This document shows positions 35,607 to 45,318 of a stretch of 64,000 nucleotides of DNA, piece by piece. Both the position numbers and the translations under genes were made by a program. The stretch comes from Aureimonas fodinaquatilis (GTDB lineage: Bacteria > Pseudomonadota > Alphaproteobacteria > Rhizobiales > Rhizobiaceae). Where the stretch lies: assembly GCF_008369445.1 (NCBI RefSeq), contig NZ_VTWH01000001.1, forward strand, positions 558,001 through 622,000, written 5' to 3'. The first letter of the stretch is position 1; each line of letters starts with the position of its first letter. Under the pieces are notes generated by a model. It saw only the letters and a list, made by a program, of their open reading frames with translations. It made no database searches and had not been told where the DNA came from.

Positions 35607-36428
35607 GTGTCGCGTCGTGTATTGCCGGGGCTTGGCCTAAGCCTCGGGGTAACCCTGATTTATCTGGGACTGATTGTGTGCCTGCCGCTCGGCGCCTTGA
35701 TTTTCAAAGCCGCCAGCCTTGGGCCGGAAGCCTATTGGCGCATCATTTCCTCTCCCCGTGCTGTTGCCAGCTATCAGATTACGGTTCTGGCGGCGCTGGT
35801 TGCCACTGCTGTCAACATTGTTTTCGGTTTGGGGCTGGCCTGGGTGATAACCCGTTACCGCTTTCCCGGGCGGCGGTTGCTGGACGCCATGGTGGACCTG
35901 CCATTTGCCTTGCCCACAGCCGTTGCCGGTATTGCGCTGACCAGCCTGTTTGCCAGCAATGGCTGGCTTGGCAGCACGCTGGAGGCCATCGGCGTCAGAG
36001 TGGTCTACACACCGCTGGGCATCATGGTGGCAATGATTTTCACCAGTCTGCCCTTTGTCGTGCGCACCGTGCAGCCGGTGCTTGAAGATCTGGACCCTGC
36101 ACTGGAAGAAGCCGCCCTGTCGCTTGGCTCTGGCGATGGACGTATTTTCCGCAAGGTCCTATTGCCATTGCTGATGCCCGCGCTTCTGGCCGGAACTTCA
36201 TTGTCCTTCGCCCGATCGCTGGGCGAGTTTGGCGCCATCATCTTCATCGCTGGCAATCAGCCATTCTATACCGAAATTACCGCGCTTCTGGCTTTCATCC
36301 GGCTGGAGGAATATGACTATCCGGCCACGGCGGCCATCGCCTCGGTGATGTTGATCACCGCCTTCGTCATGCTGGCAATCACCAATGTCATGCAGGCCCG
36401 CGCCCTGCGCTATATGGAAAGGGGCTAG
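35607..36428 (+). CDS. cysT: Sulfate ABC transporter permease CysT
   Basis: 273 residues, about six membrane segments, with the EAA-type loop EEAALSLGSGDGRIFRKVLLPLLMP and ARSLGEFGAIIFIAGN typical of CysT. The start is GTG at 35607, with AAGG about 11 nt upstream. No ATG lies in range. It forms the channel with CysW. Confidence 0.92.
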   Translation: MSRRVLPGLGLSLGVTLIYLGLIVCLPLGALIFKAASLGPEAYWRIISSPRAVASYQITVLAALVATAVNIVFGLGLAWVITRYRFPGRRLLDAMVDLPFALPTAVAGIALTSLFASNGWLGSTLEAIGVRVVYTPLGIMVAMIFTSLPFVVRTVQPVLEDLDPALEEAALSLGSGDGRIFRKVLLPLLMPALLAGTSLSFARSLGEFGAIIFIAGNQPFYTEITALLAFIRLEEYDYPATAAIASVMLITAFVMLAITNVMQARALRYMERG

Positions 36429-36430
36429 CC

Positions 36431-37309
36431 ATGGCGGAGCATCGTTTGCCACGCATTGGTGAAGGGCCGGTTCTGCGCAGGGTTATCATAACCGCGGTTC
36501 TGCTTGCGGCGCTGGTGTTGCTGGTTCTGCCGCTGGCGGTGATTTTCACGCAGGCTTTTTCGCTGGGCGTCGGCTATTTTGCAAAAACCATCGCCGAGCC
36601 GGACACGCTGCATGCCATTCTGCTGACCGGATTGACGGCGCTGATTGCCGTGCCGATCAACACGCTGTTTGGCATAGCCGCGGCATGGGCGGTCACCAAA
36701 TTCGAGTTTCCGGGCCGCCGGGCACTGATTGTGTTGATTGAAATTCCGTTTTCGATTTCGCCAATAGTTGCAGGTATTTCATACCTGTTCGTGTTTGGCC
36801 TGCAGGGTCTGTTCGGTGCCATGTTGATGGATTCCGGCATAAAGGTGTTGTTTGCCCTGCCGGGGATTGTGCTGGCCTCGATGTTTGTGACCGCGCCTTT
36901 TGTTGCGCGGGAACTGATACCGCTGATGCAGGCGCAGGGGCGTGACCTGGAAGAGGCGGCGGTGTCGCTTGGGGCAAGCGGCTTTCGCACATTCATGCGG
37001 GTTACGCTGCCCAATATTCGCTGGGCACTGCTCTATGGCGTGGTGCTGTGCAATGCGCGGGTCATGGGCGAATTTGGCGCGGTTTCGGTGGTTTCCGGCA
37101 ATATTCGTGGCCAGACCAACACGCTGCCACTGCATATCGAACTGCTCTACCATGACTACAACACTGTCGGGGCCTTTGCCGCCGCATCAATTCTAACGGT
37201 GCTGGCATTGGTGACACTGCTGATCAAAGTGCTTCTGGAGGCCCGTGGTGCCGGGCGCATCAACCGCAAAATGGAAAGCGCGTTTGCTCCTAAAGGATTG
37301 GCCAAATGA
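36431..37309 (+). CDS. cysW: Sulfate ABC transporter permease CysW
   Basis: 292 residues with about six membrane segments. [25 protein letters not shown] is the EAA loop, and [25 protein letters not shown] is the characteristic CysW motif. The gene starts 2 bp after cysT and overlaps cysA by 4 bp. Confidence 0.93.
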   Translation: MAEHRLPRIGEGPVLRRVIITAVLLAALVLLVLPLAVIFTQAFSLGVGYFAKTIAEPDTLHAILLTGLTALIAVPINTLFGIAAAWAVTKFEFPGRRALIVLIEIPFSISPIVAGISYLFVFGLQGLFGAMLMDSGIKVLFALPGIVLASMFVTAPFVARELIPLMQAQGRDLEEAAVSLGASGFRTFMRVTLPNIRWALLYGVVLCNARVMGEFGAVSVVSGNIRGQTNTLPLHIELLYHDYNTVGAFAAASILTVLALVTLLIKVLLEARGAGRINRKMESAFAPKGLAK

Positions 37310-38319
37310 AGATTCGCCTTGAAAATGTAACCAAGACCTTTCGGACCTTTCGCGCAGTGCACGGTGTTTCGCTGGAAATTGCCAGTGGCAGCCTGGTTGC
37401 ATTGCTGGGCCCTTCCGGATCCGGAAAAACCACCATTCTGCGCATGGTTGCCGGTCTGGAATTTCCAGATGATGGCCGCATCATCTTTGATGATGTGGAT
37501 GCAACGCAGATCCCGATCCAGAAGCGCGGGGTTGGCTTTGTGTTTCAGCATTACGCGCTGTTTCCCCATATGAGCGTGGCGGAAAACGTTGCTTTTGGCA
37601 TGCAGCGGCGCAAAGACAAGGCGGATGTTGCGCGCAGGGTGGGCGAGTTGCTGGAACTGGTGCGCCTGAGCGGACTGGGCGATCGTTTCCCCAACCAGAT
37701 TTCCGGCGGGCAAAGGCAGCGTGTGGCGCTGGCTCGCGCTTTGGCGGTGGAACCGCGTGTTCTGTTGCTGGACGAGCCTTTTGGCGCGCTGGATGCGGCG
37801 GTTCGCCGTGATCTGCGGCGGTGGCTGCGGGAAATTCACGACGAACTGGGCATAACCACGCTGTTTGTAACGCATGATCAGGAAGAAGCTCTGGACCTTG
37901 CGGATGAAGTGGTGATTTTGAACGAAGGACATATTGTGCAGCGTGGCACGCCGGAAGCGGTGACGCGGCGTCCGGCTTCGTCTTTTGTCATGGAGTTTCT
38001 GGGCGATTCCAACCGGCTGTCAGTGGATGTTGTGAATGGACAGGCGCGAATTGGTGACCTGACTTTGCCAGCCAGCGGCGTGGCAGATGGCCCGGGAGAA
38101 CTGTTCGTACGACCAAGGGACGTAGACTGGTCTAATGCGCCGGGCGGTCTGACCGTTACGGTGCGCAGGGTTCTGGACCGGCCGGATAGCCGACGCCTGA
38201 TTGCGCAGACGAAAGGTGGCGAAGATCTGGAATTTGATGTCCGGCCCGGCATCGAAGTGCGGGCCGGAGACACGGGCTACATTGCATTTCGCAATGGGCA
38301 GGTGTTTACGAAGGGGTGA
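37306..38319 (+). CDS. cysA: Sulfate/thiosulfate ABC transporter ATPase CysA
   Basis: 337 residues. Walker [10 protein letters not shown], signature [15 protein letters not shown], Walker [13 protein letters not shown] and the H-loop [16 protein letters not shown] are intact. A C-terminal TOBE-like part follows ([10 protein letters not shown]). It energises CysTW. The last 14 bp overlap the convergent VOC gene. Length is slightly below E. coli CysA (365). Confidence 0.93.
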   Translation: MKIRLENVTKTFRTFRAVHGVSLEIASGSLVALLGPSGSGKTTILRMVAGLEFPDDGRIIFDDVDATQIPIQKRGVGFVFQHYALFPHMSVAENVAFGMQRRKDKADVARRVGELLELVRLSGLGDRFPNQISGGQRQRVALARALAVEPRVLLLDEPFGALDAAVRRDLRRWLREIHDELGITTLFVTHDQEEALDLADEVVILNEGHIVQRGTPEAVTRRPASSFVMEFLGDSNRLSVDVVNGQARIGDLTLPASGVADGPGELFVRPRDVDWSNAPGGLTVTVRRVLDRPDSRRLIAQTKGGEDLEFDVRPGIEVRAGDTGYIAFRNGQVFTKG

Positions 38320-39115
38320 CAAACCTCAGTGGGGTGCCCCACGGGTCGGTCAGCTCGGCGGCTTTTGCGCCGTCCCTCTTGTCCAGCACTTCAAACCATA
38401 GCAGGCCGGTGCGGTCCTGTCTGGGGCCGGAACCGCCGCTGTGCCAGACATTGGTGCCAATATGGTGGTGGTACCCGCCGGTGGACAGAAAATGCGCGCC
38501 GGGATAGGTGGTGGCCAATTCAAAACCGGCATCCCCCAAATAGAATTTATCGCTTTCCGCCAGATCGCCAACGCGCAGGTGAATATGGCCTATGACCGTA
38601 TCTTCCGGCGCGCCTTCCCAATCAGGCGCAGACAGGTCCACCTCGTTCAACAGCCCGTTCATGTCCAGCCGTTTGGTGGCCATTTCCACCTGCCCATTCA
38701 CCCAGTTCCATTCAGCTGCGGGGCGGTCCGCGTAAATTTCCACGCCATTGCCTTCCGGGTCGGTCAGGTAAAATGCCTCGCTGACAATGTGGTCAGAAGC
38801 ACCCTCAATCGCTGTCTGGCGGCGAATGCCAACTTCCGCCGCCCATTCTGCAAGGTCGCGGCGATCGGGCAGCAGAAATGCGGTGTGAAACAGTCCGGCC
38901 TCGCGTGGGTCATCCGGCTTGGCATTGGGGCGCGCCACCAGCTCCAGAAGTGGCACATTGCCGGCTCCCAGCAATATGCCCTCATCGCCTTTGCCCAGAT
39001 CTGCAAGGCCGACAATGTTGCGGTAGAAAGCTGCAACCAGATCCGGCTCGCGCACTGCAAGTGCGACCTTGCCTATGCTGAGAGGCGCTTCAGACGAGTG
39101 TTCAACTGGGGGCAT
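38306..39115 (-). CDS. VOC-superfamily protein, extradiol dioxygenase-like (CatE type)
   Basis: 269 residues made of two VOC modules. Possible metal ligands are His in LFHTAFLLP, His in [11 protein letters not shown], the [11 protein letters not shown] motif and Glu in VEIYADRP. This is the two-domain type annotated as catechol 2,3-dioxygenase. The real substrate cannot be told, and no aromatic pathway genes are near. It is transcribed toward cysA, with a 14 bp overlap of the coding ends. Confidence 0.8.
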   Translation of the reverse strand: MPPVEHSSEAPLSIGKVALAVREPDLVAAFYRNIVGLADLGKGDEGILLGAGNVPLLELVARPNAKPDDPREAGLFHTAFLLPDRRDLAEWAAEVGIRRQTAIEGASDHIVSEAFYLTDPEGNGVEIYADRPAAEWNWVNGQVEMATKRLDMNGLLNEVDLSAPDWEGAPEDTVIGHIHLRVGDLAESDKFYLGDAGFELATTYPGAHFLSTGGYHHHIGTNVWHSGGSGPRQDRTGLLWFEVLDKRDGAKAAELTDPWGTPLRFVTPS

Positions 39116-39199
39116 GGCTAAAATCCTTCGTGTAAGACGGTTGTCCTATAGGTGGCGCTTTATTATTCGTGTGAACAGATGCAGAAATATTATAAAGCT

Positions 39200-40144
39200 T
39201 CACACCAGGGGTGTGGGTAAGTGACGGTCCCACGGAGGAGCAGACCCCCAGCACTCGACCAGATAATTGATCATGCTGCGAATTTTGGCTGATGGATGCC
39301 GGGTGTCTGGCCACACAGCATAGACACCGGAAAGCTGCGCTGGCTTTGCCTCCAGCTCAATCACCTGCAAGTGCCCGGACCTTATGGCGTCGCCGACGAT
39401 GAAAGTCGGCTCATACACAATGCCAAGTCCCTGCACAGCCGCTGTGGTAACAGCATCGCCGCTGCTGGCGCGAAAATTGCCCGAGATACGAACCGGCACT
39501 TCGCCATCCTGCCCAAAAAACCATTCGCCGGAGCCGAGGGTGGAAGAGAGGGTGTAGCCAAGGCAATTGTGCTCTGACAAATCACTGATCCGGCGTGGAG
39601 TGCCAAATTCTGCCAGATAAGCGGGTGCGGCACACAATAGAAGGTGGCAGGGCGCCAGTTTTCTGGCCTTCAGGCTGGACTCCTTCAACCGGCCAATGCG
39701 CACGGCCATGTCAAAGCCTTCATCCATGATATCCACCAGCCGATCATTCAGGTCCAGATCCAGCGTCACCTGAGAATTCTGGCGCAGATAGTGCGGCATC
39801 AGGCCGGTCAACTCGCGCAGACCAAAAGACAATGGCGCGCTCATGCGCAAAGTGCCGCGCGGTTCCACCCGGTCAGAGGCGGCCATTGCCTCCGCCTCTC
39901 GCACCTCTTCAAGAATTCGCTCGCAGGCTTCGCCAAAGCGCAACCCCGCCTCCGTTGGCGTAACGCGCTGGGTGGTGCGGCGCAAAAGCTGTGCGCCTAT
40001 GCGTTCTTCCAGTGCCGCGATGTGTTTGGTGACCATGGTTTGTGAAAGACGCAAAGAGCGGCCAGCCGCAGAAAAGCTGCCCGTGGCCAAAACTTTGACG
40101 AACACTTCCATGCTGCGCAATTGATCCGGCACCGTCGCCTCCAT
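39200..40144 (-). CDS. LysR-family transcriptional regulator
   Basis: About 314 residues. The HTH is typical (VFVKVLATGSFSAAGRSLRLSQTMVTKHIAALEERIG), followed by a PBP2 co-inducer domain. Members with this N-terminus often control small redox or transport genes. It is divergent from the DoxX gene, its most likely target, with about 95 bp between starts. The start is uncertain: ATG at 40144 is preferred over 40177; none has a strong ribosome site. Confidence 0.85.
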   Translation of the reverse strand: MEATVPDQLRSMEVFVKVLATGSFSAAGRSLRLSQTMVTKHIAALEERIGAQLLRRTTQRVTPTEAGLRFGEACERILEEVREAEAMAASDRVEPRGTLRMSAPLSFGLRELTGLMPHYLRQNSQVTLDLDLNDRLVDIMDEGFDMAVRIGRLKESSLKARKLAPCHLLLCAAPAYLAEFGTPRRISDLSEHNCLGYTLSSTLGSGEWFFGQDGEVPVRISGNFRASSGDAVTTAAVQGLGIVYEPTFIVGDAIRSGHLQVIELEAKPAQLSGVYAVWPDTRHPSAKIRSMINYLVECWGSAPPWDRHLPTPLV

Positions 40145-40239
40145 CTCATGGTGTGAGCGTATATGCAGAAATTGCATGTTTTCAAACAGAATGACAGGGA
40201 GGATGTTGGCAGCAGTTCGAAATTTTGGAGATTTTCGTC

Positions 40240-40641
40240 ATGATTGATCAACGCACGGCGCCTTATGCGGCCACGATTTTGCGGGTTTCACTCGGCATTT
40301 TGTTTCTGGCGCATGCAGGGCTGAAATTGTTTTTTTTCACGCCCGCTGGCACAGCCCAGTTTTTTGGCAGCCTGGGTCTTCCGGGCTTTCTGGCTTATAT
40401 CGTCATTGCGGTTGAGCTGATCGGCGGCATTGCGCTGATACTGGGCTATCATGCGCGCGTTGCTGCGCTGGCCCTGATACCGATCCTGCTGGGCGCTGTG
40501 GTCACCGTGCATGGCCCGGCGGGCTTTTTCTTCACCAATCCGGGCGGTGGCTGGGAATTTCTGGCCCTGTGGATTGCCGGGCTGGCCGCTGTTGCGCTGT
40601 TGGGTGAGGGCGCTTACGCCGTTACCAGACGCGGTTTGTAA
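40240..40641 (+). CDS. DoxX family membrane protein
   Basis: 133 residues, four membrane segments, with LRVSLGILFLAHAGLKLFFF and GGIALILGYHARVAALALIP as in DoxX/YphA-type proteins. The function is unclear; members are linked to redox or quinone stress. GGAG lies 9 nt before the ATG at 40240. Divergent from the LysR gene; the last 20 bp overlap the convergent HAD gene. Confidence 0.87.
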   Translation: MIDQRTAPYAATILRVSLGILFLAHAGLKLFFFTPAGTAQFFGSLGLPGFLAYIVIAVELIGGIALILGYHARVAALALIPILLGAVVTVHGPAGFFFTNPGGGWEFLALWIAGLAAVALLGEGAYAVTRRGL

Positions 40642-41332
40642 CCTCGTCAATCAACCCCTGCAGATCCGTTACCGTTATGTCGGTATGGCCGTTTAACGCA
40701 TCGCGGGCGGCAGGGGTGCGGGCAATGCCAATGGCATGCGCACCTGCGGCGCGCGCCGCGTCCATATCATGGGTGGAATCCCCGATCAGGGCAATCTGCT
40801 CTGGTTTGACACCCAGAAAATCGGCAAAGGCCAGCACCATTCCGGGTGCTGGCTTGGCACCATAGCCGCTGTCATAGCCAGCAACAAAGCTGAACTGTTC
40901 TTCCACCCCCAACGCGCGCAGATGCGCTCTGGCGGTGGATTCCGCGTCATTGGTCGCCATGCCGATTTGATACCCGGCCTTTGCCAATGTTGCGATTGCG
41001 GGCGCAACATCATCATAGCCCTTGAGCGACAAGAGACTGGCGCTGCGATACAGCGCGTTGATGCGCATTTCAAAATCCGTATCAAACGGACAAGCGAGAA
41101 GGTCTGCCCAGACGGGCGCGTAGTCTGCCGTATCGCCTGCAATAATGGGGGAGCCGGGAAGGAACTGCATGGTGTTGAGGTTGAGCCCACATGCCGCCGC
41201 CATGGCTTCAAACAATTTTGTTTGGCCGGCTGAAAGTTCTTCCAGAACAGCATGGGTTGCCGGTGCCCACGTGGCATCAAAGTCCAGCAATGTGCCGTCC
41301 TTGTCAAAGAGGATTCCCTTGAGACCCGCCAT
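40622..41332 (-). CDS. HAD-superfamily hydrolase (phosphoglycolate phosphatase-like)
   Basis: 236 residues. HAD motif I is FDKDGTLLDF, motif II ATND, motif III Lys near GAKPAPG and motif IV GDSTHDMDAA. The helical cap lies between motifs I and II, making it a subfamily I enzyme like Gph. It hydrolyses a small phosphate ester; the substrate is not determinable. AGGGG sits 7 nt before the ATG at 41332; the longer frame to 41374 is not used. Confidence 0.87.
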   Translation of the reverse strand: MAGLKGILFDKDGTLLDFDATWAPATHAVLEELSAGQTKLFEAMAAACGLNLNTMQFLPGSPIIAGDTADYAPVWADLLACPFDTDFEMRINALYRSASLLSLKGYDDVAPAIATLAKAGYQIGMATNDAESTARAHLRALGVEEQFSFVAGYDSGYGAKPAPGMVLAFADFLGVKPEQIALIGDSTHDMDAARAAGAHAIGIARTPAARDALNGHTDITVTDLQGLIDEVTNRVW

Positions 41333-41440
41333 TGCATTACCCCTGCGCAACCTGTCACCCTCGCATTGCAGCAAGCCACGCTTGCGTCAAGTATGTATCA
41401 TATGATATGAAAATTTGTATCAGAAACATGGAGGTCAGCA

Positions 41441-41845
41441 ATGACTCCCAAAACATTGCCGGTTTTGAACCCCGGCCCGGTGCAAAGTGATACCACTGCC
41501 ACTGCCGTGAAGGCGGTTGTGCGGGCCTGTGCTCATTGGAAACTGACCAATGCGCAGGCCGCGGCCTTGTTCGATGTGCCGATTGCCACATGGAACCGGA
41601 TGAAGGCGGGAAGCTTTGCCGGCCGTCTGGACCGCGACAAGCTGACCCGTGCGAGCCTGATTGTCGGAATGTTCAAGGCGCTTCGGCTGTTGTTCAACCG
41701 GCATATGGTGACGGACTGGCCGACAGCGCCCAACACCGGCCCACTGTTTGCGGGGAAAAGCCCGGTGGATTTCATGATTTCGGGCGGCATTCCTGCAATG
41801 CTGCGCACCCGGCATTATCTGGATGGCCTGCGTGGTGGCCTATGA
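41441..41845 (+). CDS. Xre/MbcA/ParS-type antitoxin of a RES-Xre pair
   Basis: 134 residues. An N-terminal HTH-like part (about 20-60, KLTNAQAAALFDVPIATWNRMKAG) precedes a C-terminal toxin-binding domain (IVGMFKALRLLF, NTGPLFAGKSPVDFMISGG), the DUF2384 signature. It neutralises the RES toxin encoded next and probably represses its own promoter. The stop overlaps the toxin start by 4 bp (ATGA), the usual coupled arrangement. Confidence 0.9.
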   Translation: MTPKTLPVLNPGPVQSDTTATAVKAVVRACAHWKLTNAQAAALFDVPIATWNRMKAGSFAGRLDRDKLTRASLIVGMFKALRLLFNRHMVTDWPTAPNTGPLFAGKSPVDFMISGGIPAMLRTRHYLDGLRGGL

Positions 41846-42522
41846 TTGCAGTGACGCAATTTCATGATCCGGCAACCGTGCGTCTGATCGCAACTGCCTA
41901 TATTGACGAGCCTGCCTTGGCCCCATTGGTCGACAGTGAGGCGGAGCTGGCCATTCTTGAAAAGCTTGAGGGGCTGACCTCGGCTCGCATTGGCCACCAG
42001 GCGCATCCGGTGGATGTTGACCCCGCCGAGCTTTTGAACGCGACCTACGGCTATGGCTTCACCTTCATCAACGCTGCTTTCTGCCATGCCCGCCCGCCGG
42101 GCAATCGCTTCAATGATGAGCATCGGGGTTGCTGGTATGCGGGAATTGGGCCGCTGGCAGCAAGCGTGGCAGAGGCTGAGGTGGGTTTTCACATTGCCCG
42201 TGCGCTTCGCGAGGCGGGGGCGAGTGATGAGTTTGTCTGCTATCGGCAACTGCTTGCCGGGTTCACCTGCCAGTTCCACGATGTGCGCGGCATGGCCGGT
42301 TTGACCTGCCTGCACCCCGAGCCGGCAATTGCCTATCCTGCAGGGCAGGCGCTGGCGCGCAAAATCCGGGCAGAGGGTGGCAATGGTGTTCTGTATCCAT
42401 CTGCCCGCCTTGAGGGTGGCGAGTGTGTGGCGGCATTTCGCCCTGCCTTGGTGCAGAATGTGCGGCAGGGCGAAAAGGTTGGTTTTGAATGGAATGGTCA
42501 GGCGTTAGAAAAAGTTTGCTGA
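41842..42522 (+). CDS. RES-domain toxin (NAD-degrading family)
   Basis: 226 residues from the ATG at 41842. The RES signatures are present: an Arg in RPPGNRFNDEHRGCWYAG (R89), a Glu in ASVAEAEVGFH (E111 or E113) and GVLYPSARLEGGECVAAF with the conserved Ser/Arg. RES toxins deplete cellular NAD by hydrolysis or phosphorolysis, arresting growth. It is coupled to the Xre antitoxin. All motifs look intact, so an active toxin is likely. Confidence 0.9.
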   Translation: MIAVTQFHDPATVRLIATAYIDEPALAPLVDSEAELAILEKLEGLTSARIGHQAHPVDVDPAELLNATYGYGFTFINAAFCHARPPGNRFNDEHRGCWYAGIGPLAASVAEAEVGFHIARALREAGASDEFVCYRQLLAGFTCQFHDVRGMAGLTCLHPEPAIAYPAGQALARKIRAEGGNGVLYPSARLEGGECVAAFRPALVQNVRQGEKVGFEWNGQALEKVC

Positions 42523-42523
42523 C

Positions 42524-43096
42524 TTAGCCCCGGCCATGATGCCGGCCATGTTTGCCGCCCGGACGCGGCAGCTCACGGATCAGTCTTTCTGCCGTTTCTG
42601 TCTGTTCCGGTGTCAATTGCGCGGCCAAAGTTGTGATAGCGCCCTGCAGCTCTTGCGCTGCCTGACCTTGCTGAACGCGCCGTTCCAGCATGCGCTCTAC
42701 CCGCTGGAAAGAGCGCGAGGTTGCCAGGCCATCGGCCGAAGTATCGGCTGATTCAGGGGCGCTTTCACCCGTGCGGGCAGGGCCTGGACGTCCGGCCTCA
42801 ACATAGGCAATCACGGCTGATGTCAGCCCGCGCCAAGCATCCTGTTGCTCCGGTGTGATGCCAAGCGCCAGTTCAGCAGCGGCCAGTCGGGTTGATACCG
42901 CCCAAAGTCCGGACTGGCCACCCTGCTGGTGCCCCCGCATCTTTTCGCGGTTGCCTTTCCAGTTATGCTGGCCGTCAGCCTGCGCCTGAGCATGCGGCGG
43001 GGTGGGTTTGGGGCCAGCGGCTTGTGCAAATGCAACTCCGGGCAGGATCATTCCGACTGCAAGTGTTGCGGCAACGAGTCTGGAAGAGGGTTTCAT
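42524..43096 (-). CDS. LTXXQ-motif (Spy/CpxP-like) periplasmic protein
   Basis: 190 residues. A signal peptide ends near residue 25 (ILPGVAFAQ). The mature protein is hydrophilic and helical with two LTxxQ-type motifs, GITPEQQDAW (about 79-88) and QLTPEQTETAE (about 160-170). Such proteins are ATP-independent periplasmic chaperones or envelope-stress sensors. It is divergent from an OmpR-type two-component system, the arrangement of cpxP with cpxRA in enterics, and it ends 2 bp from the stop of the RES toxin. Confidence 0.82.
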   Translation of the reverse strand: MKPSSRLVAATLAVGMILPGVAFAQAAGPKPTPPHAQAQADGQHNWKGNREKMRGHQQGGQSGLWAVSTRLAAAELALGITPEQQDAWRGLTSAVIAYVEAGRPGPARTGESAPESADTSADGLATSRSFQRVERMLERRVQQGQAAQELQGAITTLAAQLTPEQTETAERLIRELPRPGGKHGRHHGRG

Positions 43097-43330
43097 CTGT
43101 CTTGCTCCGTTATGTCGTGTGGTTGGTATGGAGCCAGCATACGAACACCCTGCGGTTAAACCATGCCCATGAAATGTCGTTATGTTTCAAAATGTGGCTG
43201 GACAGAATGGCAGAACGCCGCAAAACCGGCGATCCTGCATTCGGGCGGAAACTATTCGCAACAAAAAACTGCGGCATCGCGGCGGCGGAATGGTCTACAA
43301 CAAGCAAGCAAGGCAAGGAGTTGGCGCATA

Positions 43331-44062
43331 ATGCAGGGGCGCACGAAAGTTCTGGTGGTGGATGACGATCTGGAGATCCGCCGACTGCTGGGGCGATATC
43401 TGGACGGGCAGGGGTTCTTTACAACGCTGGCAGGCACGCGCCGCGAAGCGACCGACAAGGTGGCGGAAGGCGATGTTGATCTTGTTGTGCTGGATGTGAT
43501 GCTGCCCGATGGATCTGGCCTGGAATTGTGCCGGGAGCTGAAAGACAAGACACCGGAACTGGCCATCATTCTGCTGACTGCGCTGAAAGAGGATGTGGAC
43601 CGCATTATCGGCCTGGAACTGGGCGCCGACGATTATCTGGGCAAACCGTTCAACCCGCGCGAACTGGCGGCACGGATCAAGGCGGTGTTGCGCCGGGGTG
43701 GTGAGCGCAGTGCCGGGCAGGAGGTGCCGCAGGCAACGCGCTATCACTTTGGTGGGTTTACCGCCGAACGTCTGGCCCGCACCGTACGGGATGCCGCGGG
43801 CGGAGACGTGGAACTGACGGGTGCGGAATTTGATCTGCTGCTGATTTTTCTGGAACGGCCGGGGCGTGTTCTCTCGCGAGACAGGCTGCTGGACCTGCTT
43901 CATGGCCGCACAGCCGACCCGCTGGATCGAACGATTGATGTGACCATGAGCCGCCTCCGCCGCAAATTCGGTGATGGAGGGGTGTTCCGCCTGTTCAAGA
44001 CCGTCCGCAATGGCGGCTATCAATTTGCCATGCCGGTCGACAGGGAGGACGCTGTTCAGTGA
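43331..44062 (+). CDS. OmpR/PhoB-family response regulator
   Basis: 243 residues from the ATG at 43331. The receiver domain has the acidic pocket VVDDD (9-13), phosphoacceptor D55 (LVVLDVMLPDG) and the Lys in YLGKPF. The C-terminal winged helix carries RTADPLDRTIDVTMSRLRRK and GGYQFA. AAGGAG at 43315-43320 is 10 nt upstream; the longer frame from 43163 is not used. It is coupled to the kinase by a 4 bp overlap. Confidence 0.92.
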   Translation: MQGRTKVLVVDDDLEIRRLLGRYLDGQGFFTTLAGTRREATDKVAEGDVDLVVLDVMLPDGSGLELCRELKDKTPELAIILLTALKEDVDRIIGLELGADDYLGKPFNPRELAARIKAVLRRGGERSAGQEVPQATRYHFGGFTAERLARTVRDAAGGDVELTGAEFDLLLIFLERPGRVLSRDRLLDLLHGRTADPLDRTIDVTMSRLRRKFGDGGVFRLFKTVRNGGYQFAMPVDREDAVQ

Positions 44063-45318
44063 ACTCCATCCGCTCGCGCATTACGGCATTGCTGGTGGTG
44101 GCCATAGTTGGCGTGGTGGTGCTGGCGGCTTTTGTAAGCTGGCACATTCTGGACCGGCCGGATCGGTTCAGCTTTGCCAACAGCTTTGCCGAAGAAGTGC
44201 GCATTGTCGCCAGTGTGTTGCGCGATGATCCGGCGGCGGCGTCACGCTATTCCATTGCCGTTGGCCCGATGTCCGAGGCGCAGGATGGTGAGCTTTCGCG
44301 GCAGGCCCATGGCATCCAGCGCATTCTGGCGCGGCAGGGGCTGGAAATTCCGGTGGTGATCTTGCAGGACGCGCAGGCAACCCGGCGTCTGGCATTTGAA
44401 TATTCGCCCGGAAGCTGGGCCTTTCTTGCCTATCCCGGCCCGCCACCTTCTGCCTGGGGGCCGCTGAGTTTTTATCTTTCCATCGTGGTGTTGGGCGCTT
44501 TGGCGATATCGTTGTTTGCGGCCACGCGAATGACCCGGCCATTGCGCATGCTGGATGATGCGGTGTCATCCATTGGCCCGGATGGCCGCCTGCCGCATGT
44601 GGAAGAGCGCGGCCCGGTGGAGGTTATGGCAACTGCCCGGGCTTTGAACCGCCTGTCGGACCGCCTGCGGGACGCCATGGAAAGCCGCATTCGCCTGGTT
44701 GCGGCAGCGGGGCATGATCTGCGCACACCAATGACGCGAATGCGCCTGCGGGCAGAGTTTTTGCCGGAGGAAGAGCGGCAGGTCTGGCTGAATGATCTGG
44801 AAGAACTGGACATGATTGCCGACAGCGCCATACGGCTGGTGCGTGAGGAAGTTGCCGGGCCGGAAGGGCGCGAGCCGGTGGACGCCGGACTGCTGTTGAA
44901 CGACATTGCGGTGGAACTAATGGAAATTGGCCGATCGGTGCAGGTGGAGGCATTGCTGCCCGAGGTGGCGGTAAATGCCCGCCCGCTGGCGTTGAAGCGC
45001 GCTTTGCGCAATCTGATAGACAATGCCGCATTGCACGGGGGCGGTGCGCAATTGGCGCTCGCCACCAGCAACGGTCAGGCGGTCATATCCATTTTCGACA
45101 ATGGGCCTGGCATTCCCGAAGAATTGCTTGGCCGGGTGTTCGAGCCATTTTTTCGGGTTGATCCGGCGCGGCGCAAGTTTTACCCCGGCGCCGGGCTGGG
45201 GCTGGCCATTGCTCTTGAAATTATCGAGCAGGAAGGCGGCACCCTGAAAATCGCCAATCGCGATGAAGGCGGGCTGGTGCAGGTGGTGCGTTTACCGATC
45301 GCTGCGCCCGATGCGTGA
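44059..45318 (+). CDS. Sensor histidine kinase (EnvZ/CpxA-like)
   Basis: 419 residues. Membrane segments at about 8-30 and 136-155 flank a periplasmic domain of about 105 residues. A HAMP linker follows (TRMTRPLRMLDDAV), then the H-box AAGHDLRTPMTRMRLRAEFL with H219, the N-box NLIDNAALHGG, and ATP lid DNGPGIP and GAGLGLAIA. The start is GTG at 44059, within the regulator stop. The sensed signal is unknown; the divergent LTXXQ protein suggests envelope stress. The last 27 bp overlap the convergent iron permease gene. Confidence 0.92.
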   Translation: MNSIRSRITALLVVAIVGVVVLAAFVSWHILDRPDRFSFANSFAEEVRIVASVLRDDPAAASRYSIAVGPMSEAQDGELSRQAHGIQRILARQGLEIPVVILQDAQATRRLAFEYSPGSWAFLAYPGPPPSAWGPLSFYLSIVVLGALAISLFAATRMTRPLRMLDDAVSSIGPDGRLPHVEERGPVEVMATARALNRLSDRLRDAMESRIRLVAAAGHDLRTPMTRMRLRAEFLPEEERQVWLNDLEELDMIADSAIRLVREEVAGPEGREPVDAGLLLNDIAVELMEIGRSVQVEALLPEVAVNARPLALKRALRNLIDNAALHGGGAQLALATSNGQAVISIFDNGPGIPEELLGRVFEPFFRVDPARRKFYPGAGLGLAIALEIIEQEGGTLKIANRDEGGLVQVVRLPIAAPDA

